Origin: Pseudidiomarina insulisalsae
Lineage (GTDB): Bacteria > Pseudomonadota > Gammaproteobacteria > Enterobacterales > Alteromonadaceae
Reading direction: 5' to 3'
DNA: 64,000 nt
Assembly (NCBI RefSeq): GCF_003987065.1
Contig: NZ_PIPY01000001.1
Location: 62,001-126,000 of the forward strand
Shown here: one piece after another, positions 44,077 through 53,006 of the stretch
How positions within the stretch are numbered: position 1 is the first letter of the stretch
How the letters are laid out: each line of letters starts with the position of its first letter
The notes under the pieces: generated by a model
The model's database searches: none
Seen by the model: the letters and a program-made list of their open reading frames with translations, nothing else
What the model was told of the DNA's origin: nothing
Translations under genes and position numbers: made by a program

Positions 44077-44105
44077 AAGCCAGCGTTATCGACGCTGGCT
44101 TTTTT
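44077..44105. terminator. Terminator between the DUF3185 and MFS genes
   Basis: Stem AAGCCAGCGT / ACGCTGGCTT with a 5-base loop followed by T4. The T-run overlaps the stop codon of the leftward MFS gene, so it serves the rightward gene. Confidence 0.85.
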
Positions 44106-45450
44106 AATCTTGCTGCACGTTCGGCAAGGTTAATGCGCGGAAGCCAGCCATTAAGCCAAGTAGGATCAGAATCGCCATGACTGCCTCTACGCCGGCATAG
44201 GCATCGACCGCGCCCAGCACAATACCAAGCAACAGAACGACGCCAATAACCGTATTCGAGACTGCGGTTAGCTCGGCGCGATTGTCCTGTGTAGCCATAT
44301 CAACCAGATAGGTTTTTCGCCCTACCCGGGCACCGTGGTGCGCCACTGCGGCAATGAAAATAAGTAAGCCGGCAACCCAGGGTTGCGCCAACCAATGACT
44401 GGCCTGGGTATAGAGCACAAGACCAGAGACCATCACCGAGATAGCCATGAAGGCGGCAGCCGCCATTACATGATGACTGGCACTGTCAGACCATTTACCC
44501 CAGAACCTGCCGGCTAACATGCCGGCAATGCCGTTGGCGAGCATTAAGCCACCCAGGCTGGTCAGGCTTCCCTTACCACTACGCTGAATCATCACCACGA
44601 TATAGGGAATGGCAAAGGCCGACGAAACCAACAGCGCACGGGTTAGTACAAAGCTGCCAAACTGCTTGTCCTGCCACAGTAAGCGTATAGATTTTAATGC
44701 TTCAATCAGGGCATTGCCGCCGCCTTCTGTAGCGCCTGGTACCTCAGGTACCTGCGCATAGGTAACCGCCGCAGCCAGCCAGAGCATAGCGGCAAAACCG
44801 AGTAAGGCGGTGAAAATAAGGGTATTCCCCTCACTCACGGAACTGTTCAGCAAGGTCGGTGAAAATAACACGACCAGTGCGGTTAATACCGACAATAGCC
44901 CTGCCACTGAGGCCGCTATCCCTGACAAGCGTCCACGTCGGGTTTTGGAAATCGTTTTCCCCTCGACGTCCTTAATTGATACCGAGCAGACGCCGCGGGA
45001 CAAACTAAACACCGTTAACAGAATAATGATAGCCCAGCCTAAAGCGCTGTCGCGTAGTGTCAGTACACTGAATAACATCCCCACCAGTGCCAGCGCCTGC
45101 CCGACACTGCCAAACACCCAGAACCATTTACGAATGGGCGTTTCACGCAGTTGCTGGGCAATGATCAGTTGCGGTAATAGCGCCAGCGACTCGCGCAGCG
45201 GCACCAGCGCACTGATAAATACCGAGGGAGCACCGAGCGTCGACAAGATCCATGGCAACACCAACCGGGCGCTGACCAGAGAGTCACCAAGCTTGGTCAT
45301 ACTCAAAGCAATAATATGCGCAAGAAAAGCTTTCGGCTGATCGTCGCAGGCAGACTCAGGAATATCCTTACAGACCCGTGCGTCCTCGTCTTCAGCAAGG
45401 TAGCCGTAGATCTTCCTGGTTAGTTCAGCTGCTTCGGCGCGCTCGCTCAT
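44104..45450 (-). CDS. Major facilitator superfamily transporter, last gene of the thiamine operon
   Basis: A 448-residue inner-membrane transporter with about 12 helices. A ~45-residue acidic cytoplasmic N-terminus precedes the first helix. MFS-type loops are visible (RGRLSGIAASVAG; LAGRFWGKWSDSASHH between helices 8 and 9). The substrate is not shown by sequence. Context suggests thiamine or a precursor, since it lies downstream of a TPP-riboswitch-controlled receptor, PnuT and kinase. AGGAAG precedes the ATG, and the gap to the kinase gene is nine bases, so it belongs to the same transcript. Confidence 0.85.
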   Translation of the reverse strand: MSERAEAAELTRKIYGYLAEDEDARVCKDIPESACDDQPKAFLAHIIALSMTKLGDSLVSARLVLPWILSTLGAPSVFISALVPLRESLALLPQLIIAQQLRETPIRKWFWVFGSVGQALALVGMLFSVLTLRDSALGWAIIILLTVFSLSRGVCSVSIKDVEGKTISKTRRGRLSGIAASVAGLLSVLTALVVLFSPTLLNSSVSEGNTLIFTALLGFAAMLWLAAAVTYAQVPEVPGATEGGGNALIEALKSIRLLWQDKQFGSFVLTRALLVSSAFAIPYIVVMIQRSGKGSLTSLGGLMLANGIAGMLAGRFWGKWSDSASHHVMAAAAFMAISVMVSGLVLYTQASHWLAQPWVAGLLIFIAAVAHHGARVGRKTYLVDMATQDNRAELTAVSNTVIGVVLLLGIVLGAVDAYAGVEAVMAILILLGLMAGFRALTLPNVQQD

Positions 45451-45459
45451 ATTCGCTTC

Positions 45460-46278
45460 CTATTCCGTAATGCGTTGCAAATGGTGATGTAATTCGTACC
45501 AAAGTTGATTAACGACAGCAACCAGCTCACGCCAGTTATCGAGTGTCTGGCGCTGTACCTGAAAGCCCGACGTAGCCTCGTAGGCATTAATAAAAGCGTT
45601 GCACTGGTGTCGCTCAAGATCATTTGCTGCCATGGTATTAGCAAGATCAAAATAGCGTTCGCCGAGTCCTGAATACTCCCAGTCGATGACCCTGGGGGTT
45701 GGGTTCAGAAACACGTGATGCAGGCCAAGGTCATTGTGGCAAAAGACCGGATGCGCAGCGAAGCTGTCAAGCAGCTTACGAAAGCCGCGCAGGCGCTGGG
45801 TAAACTGGCGCGCATGTTCGGCGTCAAACTCAGCAAGCTGCTGACAATAACGATTCAGGCGTTCGCGTAACGACCACACCGGAGCCTCCACACTAACCCG
45901 GTGAATATGTGCCGATAAGTCAGCCAGTTCTCTTAACTTATCTGCCATCGGAATATCGGTATGAGCCAAATCAGGCTCTTTCAGAAAGACCTGCAAGACC
46001 AGTCCCTGCGTTGCGTCATAATGAATAATTTCGGGGGCGAGGTTCAGTTGTGCCAGTTGTCGCTGCACATGCACCTCCTGGTCACGATCAAGACCATAGG
46101 GGTGGTCGAAGCGGAACTGCTTCAGAATATAGTCAGTTTTAGTGGTGGTGATTTTATAGACGTTATTCGCAACGCCGCGTAAAAGGGGCTCAGCTTTGAT
46201 GACACCATGAATTGGGAGGCTATCTAACCACTGCTGCTGCATTGCTGTTGTTCTGTCCTCGTTGTTTGCCATTGCCAC
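45460..46278 (-). CDS. Phosphotransferase, probable thiamine kinase
   Basis: An aminoglycoside/choline-kinase-fold protein of about 272 residues. Catalytic loop FCHNDLGLHHVFLN (Asp, Asn) and metal-binding VIDWEYSGLGERYFDLA are present, with an N-lobe lysine in TDYILKQFRF. Relatives phosphorylate thiamine (ThiK), choline or sugars; thiamine is inferred from the riboswitch operon and the neighbouring PnuT, since trapping by phosphorylation suits a facilitator. The start is not settled: GTG 46278, ATG 46272 and ATG 46242 are in frame and none has a good ribosome site. The first two overlap pnuT by about 50 bp. Confidence 0.82.
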   Translation of the reverse strand: MAMANNEDRTTAMQQQWLDSLPIHGVIKAEPLLRGVANNVYKITTTKTDYILKQFRFDHPYGLDRDQEVHVQRQLAQLNLAPEIIHYDATQGLVLQVFLKEPDLAHTDIPMADKLRELADLSAHIHRVSVEAPVWSLRERLNRYCQQLAEFDAEHARQFTQRLRGFRKLLDSFAAHPVFCHNDLGLHHVFLNPTPRVIDWEYSGLGERYFDLANTMAANDLERHQCNAFINAYEATSGFQVQRQTLDNWRELVAVVNQLWYELHHHLQRITE

Positions 46279-46847
46279 ATCGCGTAAAACACCAGTATAA
46301 GGTATACGAAGAAAAGTGCACCCGTGATCACAAAGCCTTTACTGCTGTACAGGTAAACGTAAACAGCATCAATGACCAGCCAATACCACCAGTTGGCAAA
46401 CTGCTTACGGGTCAGTAACCAGGTCGCGAACAGCGAAAATACCGTGGTGTAAGTGTCCAGCCATACCGCATCAGCATCGGTATAGTGCTGCATGGCCAGC
46501 GCGATGCCAGCGGCGATCAGTGTCAATGCGACAATCCAGCGCAAGTGCCAGAACCATGACAGTTCCCTCACCTGCGTGGCGTCTTTTTGTGCTTTGCCAT
46601 AACGCCACTGCCAGTAGCCATAGGCGGCCATGACGATATAAAAAATCTGCAGCAGGGTTTCCATGTACAACTGCGCAGTGAACATTAAATAAGTATAAAT
46701 CGTGCAACTGATAGCGGCGGCGTACCAGCACCACAGCGACTGGTGCGCGGCCAGCACCAGATAGGCAATGGCCAGCACCACGGCACTCCATTCCAGCCAT
46801 GATGTTGCAGCAATTTGCTGCATAAGATCAGAAAGTAGTGCCGCCAT
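46224..46847 (-). CDS. pnuT: PnuC-family transporter, thiamine type (PnuT)
   Basis: A 207-residue inner-membrane facilitator with seven helices. PnuC-family marks: YIVMAAYGYWQWRYG and the aromatic helix NWWYWLVIDAVYVYLYSSKG. PnuC proteins carry nicotinamide riboside; PnuT carries thiamine and is usually found under TPP riboswitches with a TonB receptor and a kinase, as here, so thiamine is the preferred substrate by context. It follows the receptor gene by 23 bp on the same strand. Confidence 0.88.
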   Translation of the reverse strand: MAALLSDLMQQIAATSWLEWSAVVLAIAYLVLAAHQSLWCWYAAAISCTIYTYLMFTAQLYMETLLQIFYIVMAAYGYWQWRYGKAQKDATQVRELSWFWHLRWIVALTLIAAGIALAMQHYTDADAVWLDTYTTVFSLFATWLLTRKQFANWWYWLVIDAVYVYLYSSKGFVITGALFFVYLILVFYAMWQWQTTRTEQQQCSSSG

Positions 46848-46870
46848 CAGTCAGTTCCCTTACCTCAGCA

Positions 46871-48982
46871 TCAGAAGTTGTAGTTCACGGTTATGCCGAC
46901 CCGACGCGGCTCGCCAAACTGCTCATAGGTTTCAGCGACGTATTCTTTACGCGGGTCATTGCCAAAATAGAAGCCGCGAATGCCGTAGTCCTCGTCGGTC
47001 AGGTTGCGGCCCCACAGGCGCACTTGCCAGTTGCCCTGACGCCAGGTCAGATGGGCATTTAGCAACGCCATCTCGTCGGCGCGGCTCATGTGCGAGTCTG
47101 AGTAGTAGAAGCCATCTTTACCATCGACTGAAAGCCCTGCTTGCAAGGCATCACTCAACTGATAGTTAAGACCCATGTTGAACTGATAACCCGGCGCATG
47201 TGCCATCTCGCGACCGGTCATATCAACGCCGTCTTCGGTCACAAAGCCGTCGATCTCTGTTTCCAGCAGGCCGAGGTTAGCGAAGGCCTCCAACTGTTCC
47301 GTCGGACGGTAGTTCAGCTCAAGCTCAGCGCCATACGCCGTTCCTTCAGCGGCATTCTGAATATAACCGACAAAGCTTTGATCACGATTCACCCAGCCTT
47401 TCAGTTGCACATCGTCACGCTGATGCGCAAAGGCCGCCAGTTGCATGCTGAGTTTGCCGTCGGCACTCACGCGTTTGTGACCCAGCTCAAGACTGCTCAG
47501 TAGCTCCGGCTCGAAGGTCGCGCGCTCAAGTAAGTAGTCACGCAACTCAACCAGGGTAGTGTCCTGCACTTTGCCCAGCGCATCGCCATTAACACCACCA
47601 GCTTTATAACCGCGTGCCAGCGTTGCGTACCAGATTACGTCACTTTGAGGTAAGTAACTCAGGCTTAAACGACCGCCCCACATGGTATCTTCCGGCGTTG
47701 CCGTTACTTCGTTACTGTCCTGATAACTATTGTCGTAGCGCTCCAAGCGGCCACCGGCACTTAAGCGCCAGCTGTCACTCAGGTGCTGAACCAACTCACC
47801 ATACACCGCGTGGTGACGGCTGTCGTAATGACTGGTGAAGAGATCAGGGCTATAGATATCCCAGTTAAAAAAGTCACGCTCGAGCATTTCATCGCGGCGA
47901 TAATGATACCAACCGGCGACCCAGTCTGTCGGGCTACCTAAAAGCTGTAGCGGCTCGCGGCTGACCAGACGCGCTTCAAAGGTATGGTCCTTACGGTCAC
48001 GGTGATAGGCATCAAACGAGCTATACTCCCAGCCCGGTGCGATACCTTCATAGGTCCAGTCTTCGTCGTAGCTGTAAACACTGTCAGCACTCAGGTAACT
48101 GTAGGCAAGTTCCAGCTCGGCAGTCTGCCAGCCATTGAATGACAGCGCAAAACGCGCCGCGCGGGTGCGCAGATCATCTTCGCCTGGCTCATCGGATAAG
48201 GTAGTGCGATCGTTATCCAGCGAGAAGGCGTCGTAACCGTTGTCCTGGCGAAGAGCATGTACTGTGGTACGTAACTGCCAGTGCTGGCTAAGTTCAGTGT
48301 ATAAATTCGCGCGCAGGTTTCGCTCAGAACGGCGATTGGTGTCGTCACGGCCTAAATAAGTATTCTCGATGAAGCCATCATCGCGTTGCTGAAATACACT
48401 CAGGCGCCCGCGGCCCAGGCGCTCAAGCTCGCCACCAATGGCAAAACCGCCGCTCAGGCCATCATAATTTGCCACGCCCAACTGCCAGACACCGCTGGTT
48501 TCAGCGCCGGGCATGGTGCTTTCCAGCACCATCATGCCGGCCATCCCGTCCGCACCGAAACGGCCACTTTGCGGCCCACGGTAAACTTCAACCTGACTGA
48601 TATCAAACAGCTGCGCCGCCTGCGCAAGCCCGCTGTAGTTAATACCATCAATCAGTAAGCCCACTGAAGGCTGAATGGGATCAACAAACTGACTGCGTTC
48701 ACCCACACCACGGATTTGAATAAAGCGGGCACGCGAGGAACCGCCGGAAAAGTTGACATTGGCAAGGGCATTCAGCGTTGACTCAAGGTGCAAGGCACCG
48801 CGCTCAGCGAACTCCTCGGCTACCAATGCGGTGACACTAGTGGGCGCTTCCTGCACCGTCATTTGTCGAAATTCACCGGAAATGGTGATGCGCTCTACAG
48901 CCTTGGCATCGGCGTCATTGCTTTGTGCCTGGGCAGCCGTCACGCTGGTAAGTGCCGCGAGGGCAAGAACTTGGTACTTCAT
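46871..48982 (-). CDS. TonB-dependent receptor for thiamine (inferred)
   Basis: A 703-residue outer-membrane receptor with signal peptide MKYQVLALAALTSVTAAQA. A TonB-box-like RITISGEF leads to a plug (QEAPTSVTALVAEEFAERGA ... IQIRGVGERSQFVDPIQPSV ... VEVYRGPQSGRFGADGMAG) and a barrel ending in VGITVNYNF with terminal Phe. The gene is headed by a TPP riboswitch, which assigns it to thiamine or thiamine-phosphate uptake (established for such receptors in other Gram-negative groups). It leads the receptor-pnuT-kinase-MFS operon. Confidence 0.93.
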   Translation of the reverse strand: MKYQVLALAALTSVTAAQAQSNDADAKAVERITISGEFRQMTVQEAPTSVTALVAEEFAERGALHLESTLNALANVNFSGGSSRARFIQIRGVGERSQFVDPIQPSVGLLIDGINYSGLAQAAQLFDISQVEVYRGPQSGRFGADGMAGMMVLESTMPGAETSGVWQLGVANYDGLSGGFAIGGELERLGRGRLSVFQQRDDGFIENTYLGRDDTNRRSERNLRANLYTELSQHWQLRTTVHALRQDNGYDAFSLDNDRTTLSDEPGEDDLRTRAARFALSFNGWQTAELELAYSYLSADSVYSYDEDWTYEGIAPGWEYSSFDAYHRDRKDHTFEARLVSREPLQLLGSPTDWVAGWYHYRRDEMLERDFFNWDIYSPDLFTSHYDSRHHAVYGELVQHLSDSWRLSAGGRLERYDNSYQDSNEVTATPEDTMWGGRLSLSYLPQSDVIWYATLARGYKAGGVNGDALGKVQDTTLVELRDYLLERATFEPELLSSLELGHKRVSADGKLSMQLAAFAHQRDDVQLKGWVNRDQSFVGYIQNAAEGTAYGAELELNYRPTEQLEAFANLGLLETEIDGFVTEDGVDMTGREMAHAPGYQFNMGLNYQLSDALQAGLSVDGKDGFYYSDSHMSRADEMALLNAHLTWRQGNWQVRLWGRNLTDEDYGIRGFYFGNDPRKEYVAETYEQFGEPRRVGITVNYNF

Positions 48983-49054
48983 GGATTATTTCCTCAACTT
49001 CTGGTTCAGAAACAATCCGGTCGGGCAGGATTCTAATGGACTAAAAATGTTAGC

Positions 49055-49152
49055 TACCATCCCTACGCCAGTATTAACCGGATCAGGTGCAAAGGGTTCG
49101 CATCGTGCATCTCAGCCACTCCGTACAAGCTGTACAGGGGCACCCCTTGGTA
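49055..49152 (-). ncRNA. TPP riboswitch (THI element)
   Basis: Read leftward, the element begins GGGGTGCC, continues GGCTGAGATGCACGATGCGA, ACCCTTTGCACCTGATC and ends CTGGCGTAGGGA, matching the TPP-binding core (CUGAGA, ACC-UGAU and GCGUAGGGA). The P3 arm holds a TGTACA-type hairpin. A small AATCC/GGATT hairpin lies between it and the receptor start and may be the switch between off and on states. High thiamine pyrophosphate should turn the operon off. Confidence 0.96.
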
Positions 49153-49179
49153 ATTGCGCTGCGCAGTATAACAGCGAGT

Positions 49180-49878
49180 TTATATGAAGGCTAGTGCGTC
49201 GCCATAGAGCTGGTCCAGAGGCAGCCCGCGGTTGTGGAACTCATCGCGGATCACACGTACCATCTCAAACCGACCCGCCACGTAAATATCAGCCTCACTC
49301 AGATCCGACTGCTCGGCCAGGACCGCATGGTGAACCAGGCCCACAGCACCGTGCCAGCCCTGTTGGGCTTCCTCGACCACCGGGCGGTAATAAAAGTTGG
49401 CATGTTGCTCGGCCAGCGTCTTCAGTTTGTCATCATAGTACAAGTCACCCGCCTTGCGTCCGCCCCAATACAAGGTAATAGGGCGCTGCGAAGCCGAGCG
49501 CAGGTGCGCCTGCAAAATCGACCAGGCATAAGAAAAGCCCGTGCCCCCGGCTATCAGAATAAGTGGGCGCTCACTGTCACGACGATAATTGGCCGCGCCT
49601 AAGGGCGCTTCAATGGTTAGCTCGCCCTGCTTACGCATGCGCTCAATGACTTCCATCGCATAGGGGTTATCCGGGGTAGCACCAATATGTAATTCCAACT
49701 GGCCCGTTACCGACGGACAAGAGGCGATCGAGAACGGGCGTTTATCACGCTCACTCATCACTACCTGCAGGTACTGTCCGGCAGCGAAATCAATCGACTC
49801 CGGCAGCTTTAGCACTACACGATAAACGTTCGGCGACAAGGTTTCCAGCGTTGTCACCTGGCATAACAGTTGTTTCAT
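49180..49878 (-). CDS. fre: NAD(P)H-flavin reductase
   Basis: A 232-residue FNR-family enzyme that reduces free flavins with NAD(P)H; the flavin then reduces ferric iron and other acceptors. Signatures: RPFSIASCP for flavin/riboflavin contact, [16 protein letters not shown] for nucleotide, and the C-terminal VAGRFEM. Full length. Its ATG overlaps the ubiD stop by 4 bp (ATGA), the ubiD-fre pairing found in E. coli and relatives. Confidence 0.95.
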   Translation of the reverse strand: MKQLLCQVTTLETLSPNVYRVVLKLPESIDFAAGQYLQVVMSERDKRPFSIASCPSVTGQLELHIGATPDNPYAMEVIERMRKQGELTIEAPLGAANYRRDSERPLILIAGGTGFSYAWSILQAHLRSASQRPITLYWGGRKAGDLYYDDKLKTLAEQHANFYYRPVVEEAQQGWHGAVGLVHHAVLAEQSDLSEADIYVAGRFEMVRVIRDEFHNRGLPLDQLYGDALAFI

Positions 49879-51362
49879 TGAGTTGCTTCGTCCTGTTGCA
49901 GAATTCCGAGGTCGTCCCAGATAGCATCGACGCGTTTTTTTACCGCCTCGTCCATCTCAATCGGCACACCCCACTCTCGTTCGGTTTCACCGGGCCATTT
50001 ATTGGTGGCATCCATGCCCATCTTCGATCCCAACCCGGAAACCGGACTGGCAAAATCAAGATAATCAATCGGCGTATTCTCCACTAACACCGTATCACGC
50101 GCCGGATCCATGCGCGTGGTCATGGCCCAGATCACATCTTTCCAGTCGCGCGCGTTCACATCATCGTCGCAGACAATCACGAACTTGGTATACATAAACT
50201 GCCGTAAGAACGACCATACGCCCATCATGACGCGCTTGGCGTGACCCGCATATTGTTTCTTCATGGTCACCACAGCTACCCGGTAGGAACAACCCTCTGG
50301 CGGCAGATAGAAGTCAACAATCTCCGGGAATTGCTTCTGTAATAAGGGCACAAACACCTCATTCAGCGCGACGCCCAGAATCGCCGGTTCATCCGGCGGG
50401 CGCCCCGTGTACGTCGAATGGTAGATAGGCGCCTGGCGTTGCGTCACATGCGTCACGGTAAACACCGGAAAATCATCCACTTCGTTGTAGTAGCCGGTAT
50501 GGTCGCCGTAGGGCCCTTCCGGTGCCATTTCACCCGGCTCAATATAGCCTTCCAAGATAATTTCAGCGTGCGCCGGCACCTGCAAATCGTTGCTCACGCA
50601 TTTTGCTACTTCCGTTTTGCCATCACGCAGCAAACCAGCAAAAGCATATTCAGACAAGGTGTCCGGCACTGGTGTCACGGCGCCCAGAATCGTTGCCGGA
50701 TCAGCCCCCAAGGCCACCGCGACCGGAAAACGCTCACCCGGATGCGCCCGCTGCCACTCCTGAAAATCGAGCGCGCCACCGCGATGCGATAACCAGCGCA
50801 TGATCACTTTGTTCTTACCCAGCAGTTGCTGACGATAAATGCCCAGATTTTGGCGTTCTTTATGTGGCCCTTTCGTCACCGTCAGGCCCCAGGTAATCAA
50901 TGGCGCCACATCGCCCGGCCAGCAATGCTGAATCGGCAGTTGTGTTAAGTCGACCTCATCACCGCTAAGTACCACTTCCTGACAAGGCGCCTTTTTCAGC
51001 TGCTTCGGCGACATGCTCAGCACTTTTTTGTACATCGGCAGCAAATTCAGTGCGTCGCGAAAGCCTTTCGGTGGCTCTGGCTCTTTCAGAAAGGCCAGTA
51101 ACTTACCCACGTCACGCAATGCCGCCACCGACTCCTGACCCATACCGAGCGCGACTCGCTCAGGCGTGCCGAACAAGTTGGCCAATACCGGCACCGAATG
51201 CCCTTTGACATTTTCAAATAAAAGCGCCGGCCCACCAGATTTTAACGTGCGATCGGAAATCTCCGTGATCTCCAGATAAGGATCCACTTCCATAACAATA
51301 CGCTTTAGCTCACCACGCTGTTCAAGCAGCGCAATAAAATCTCTCAAGTCCTGATATTTCAC
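49875..51362 (-). CDS. ubiD: 4-hydroxy-3-polyprenylbenzoate decarboxylase
   Basis: A 495-residue prenylated-FMN-dependent decarboxylase of ubiquinone synthesis. [20 protein letters not shown] at the N-terminus, [34 protein letters not shown] (substrate/prFMN region) and DATNKWPGE are characteristic. The start is GTG 51362, aligned with E. coli UbiD and preceded by GAGGT eight bases away; a GTG five codons earlier (51377) is the alternative. Requires UbiX for its cofactor; ubiX is not in the window. Confidence 0.95.
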   Translation of the reverse strand: MKYQDLRDFIALLEQRGELKRIVMEVDPYLEITEISDRTLKSGGPALLFENVKGHSVPVLANLFGTPERVALGMGQESVAALRDVGKLLAFLKEPEPPKGFRDALNLLPMYKKVLSMSPKQLKKAPCQEVVLSGDEVDLTQLPIQHCWPGDVAPLITWGLTVTKGPHKERQNLGIYRQQLLGKNKVIMRWLSHRGGALDFQEWQRAHPGERFPVAVALGADPATILGAVTPVPDTLSEYAFAGLLRDGKTEVAKCVSNDLQVPAHAEIILEGYIEPGEMAPEGPYGDHTGYYNEVDDFPVFTVTHVTQRQAPIYHSTYTGRPPDEPAILGVALNEVFVPLLQKQFPEIVDFYLPPEGCSYRVAVVTMKKQYAGHAKRVMMGVWSFLRQFMYTKFVIVCDDDVNARDWKDVIWAMTTRMDPARDTVLVENTPIDYLDFASPVSGLGSKMGMDATNKWPGETEREWGVPIEMDEAVKKRVDAIWDDLGILQQDEATQ

Positions 51363-51481
51363 TCGGCCTGACCTCACTGCGACGAATTAGCGCAGAGTAT
51401 ACTGGTTTTTGCGGTTGTTTTCAGCGCTGTAAAAGTGCGCTAGGCTTAAACGCAAGGTACGCCAAGGATGATCACAACATT

Positions 51482-52486
51482 ATGCCCGAATCTCTCATCG
51501 CTTTTGTCGTAATAGGTTTCTTTACTGCTTTACTGACCTTAGTAAGCTTACTGCCACTGTCTGAGCGCCCATTCTGGCTGATCCGCGTATGGGATTTCCC
51601 GCGTCTGCAATTAACTGCGGTCGCGGTTATTTTGCTGGCAGCCAGCGCCCAATGGCTGCCCATGGAACACCCGGCCACCTGGGTACTAATAACACTGCAG
51701 CTGGCTTGTTGTGCCTGGCAGCTCTGGTGGATATTCCCTTACACCCCGCTGGGAGAGCGCTGCGTCCAGCGCTACGTCAGAAAGCGCGACGAAAGCAAAG
51801 TCGAAGAGCACCTGCGCATTATGGTCGTTAATGTTTTTGAGCATAACCGCGACGCGGTCGAGCTCATTCGCATGGTTAACCGCGAGCGCCCCGACATGAT
51901 TGTCGCTGTTGAGGCTGATGACTGGTGGGAAAAGCAGTTCACCGACATTGAGGATGACCTACCGCATGTCGTGCGCGTACCGCAAAACAACCTTTACGGC
52001 ATGATGCTTTACTCAGTATGGCCATTAAAAAATGTCACTGTGGAAAATCTGGTTGAGGACAAGGTACCGTCCATCCACGCAAATATAGAAATGCCGGGCG
52101 GCCGTGTGGTGCGTATCCATTGTGTGCATCCCGCCCCTCCTGCGCCAGCCGAACATGACACCACAAAGCCGCGCGACCGCGAGTTATTAAAAGTCGCCGA
52201 TATGACGCTCAAAGAAAATGGCCCCATTATCGTCACCGGCGACCTTAACGACGTCGCCTGGTCAGGCACCACGCGGCAGTTTCTGCGCACCAGCAAGCTA
52301 CTCGACCCACGCATGGGCCGTGGCCTCTACAATACCTTCCACGCCAAAGTACCTTACCTACGCTGGCCCCTGGATCACCTGTTCCACAGCGAGCACTTCA
52401 TGCTGGTCAAAATGCGCCGCCTCCCCAAATTCGGCTCAGATCACTTCCCCCTTCTCATCGAACTCGCGCTCAAACGCGAAAGCTAG
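51482..52486 (+). CDS. Endonuclease/exonuclease/phosphatase family membrane protein
   Basis: A 334-residue protein with three N-terminal transmembrane helices (to about residue 90) and a C-terminal EEP-fold domain: LRIMVVNVFEHNRDAVELIR, GPIIVTGDLNDVAWSGTT and SDHFPLLIEL hold the metal and catalytic residues (Asp, Asn, His). Such YafD-like proteins are anchored in the inner membrane with the catalytic domain likely outside. Substrate unknown. Divergent from ubiD; a 520-bp repeat-rich gap separates it from rho. Confidence 0.85.
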   Translation: MPESLIAFVVIGFFTALLTLVSLLPLSERPFWLIRVWDFPRLQLTAVAVILLAASAQWLPMEHPATWVLITLQLACCAWQLWWIFPYTPLGERCVQRYVRKRDESKVEEHLRIMVVNVFEHNRDAVELIRMVNRERPDMIVAVEADDWWEKQFTDIEDDLPHVVRVPQNNLYGMMLYSVWPLKNVTVENLVEDKVPSIHANIEMPGGRVVRIHCVHPAPPAPAEHDTTKPRDRELLKVADMTLKENGPIIVTGDLNDVAWSGTTRQFLRTSKLLDPRMGRGLYNTFHAKVPYLRWPLDHLFHSEHFMLVKMRRLPKFGSDHFPLLIELALKRES

Positions 52487-52502
52487 CCTTCGGCTTTTGG
52501 GC

Positions 52503-52604
52503 GAGTTCAGGGTCCACAGGCTTGAGGACGCCGTGAACCCTTCCCTGGGGGCTTGACTGCCGCATCCCTGCGGCAGACACCTCAAGCCTATGGACCCTGA
52601 ACTC
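52503..52604 (+). repeat. Repeat copy A: core with 25-bp complementary arms
   Basis: Left arm 52503-52527 and right arm 52580-52604 are reverse complements with one mismatch; the shared core lies between. The arms begin GAGTTCAGGGTCCA and do not resemble the arms of copies C or D. Confidence 0.9.
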
Positions 52605-52615
52605 ACCTTGCGCCC

Positions 52616-52656
52616 TTCGCTGGGGGCTTGGCTGCCGCATCCCTGCGGCAGACACC
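52616..52656 (+). repeat. Repeat copy B: truncated core
   Basis: Contains CTGGGGGCTTGGCTGCCGC and the hairpin as in copy A, but lacks the GACGCCGTGAA start and a matching left arm. It sits between two 21-bp direct repeats and looks like a partial duplication. Confidence 0.8.
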
Positions 52657-52752
52657 TCAAGTCTTTGAACTCTAACTCACCCTGCGCCCTTCGCTTGAGC
52701 CTTTGACCGTCGCGATGCGTAACGCATCGAAGGCATGGTGGTGATAGTAAGT

Positions 52753-52831
52753 CGATTTGCGAGGGTGTGCGCCCCCAGGGATGCGGCGCCCAAGCCCCCA
52801 GGGATGGGTTCACGGCGTCCCTCGGAAATCG
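52753..52831 (-). repeat. Repeat copy C, opposite orientation, 13-bp arms
   Basis: Arms CGATTTGCGAGGG (52753-52765) and CCCTCGGAAATCG (52819-52831) pair with one mismatch and flank the reversed core (GTGTGCGCC ... GGTTCACGGCGTC). Confidence 0.85.
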
Positions 52832-52887
52832 GGCTGCTAAAAGCAGCGAAAGCCAAGGAGCGGATCGCTCAGGAGGCGCGGTGGTTT

Positions 52888-52981
52888 CGCGGGATTGATT
52901 CCCTAGGGTGTGCGCCGCAGGGATGCGGCGCCCAAGCCCCCAGGGAAGGGTTCACGGCGTCCCTTGGGAATCAATCCCGCG
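52888..52981 (-). repeat. Repeat copy D, opposite orientation, 21-bp arms
   Basis: Arms CGCGGGATTGATTCCC (52888-52903) and its perfect complement (52966-52981) continue inward past one mismatch for four more pairs. The core is nearly identical to copy C, while the arms are unrelated to those of A and C. Confidence 0.9.
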
Positions 52982-53006
52982 GAATCACCGGAGCCGGATG
53001 ACTCGA

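Larger units (their letters stand above)
52487..53006. repeat. Cluster of palindromic intergenic repeats
   Basis: A 520-bp gap between convergent genes, with no credible coding sequence. It holds four copies of a ~50-bp core: two facing right (A, B) and two facing left (C, D). The core contains GACGCCGTGAACCC, TCCCTGGGGGCTTG and a hairpin GCCGCATCCCTGCGGC. It also has a separate perfect palindrome CGATGCGT-A-ACGCATCG (52713-52729). A 21-bp near-exact direct repeat (52601-52621 and 52675-52695) brackets copy B. The copies probably act as transcription barriers for both flanking genes; their mobility or origin is unknown. Confidence 0.85.

Noticed and set aside
52735-53001. Reading frame through the palindromic repeats
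   Set aside because: It consists of repeat-derived codons with no domain similarity or ribosome site.
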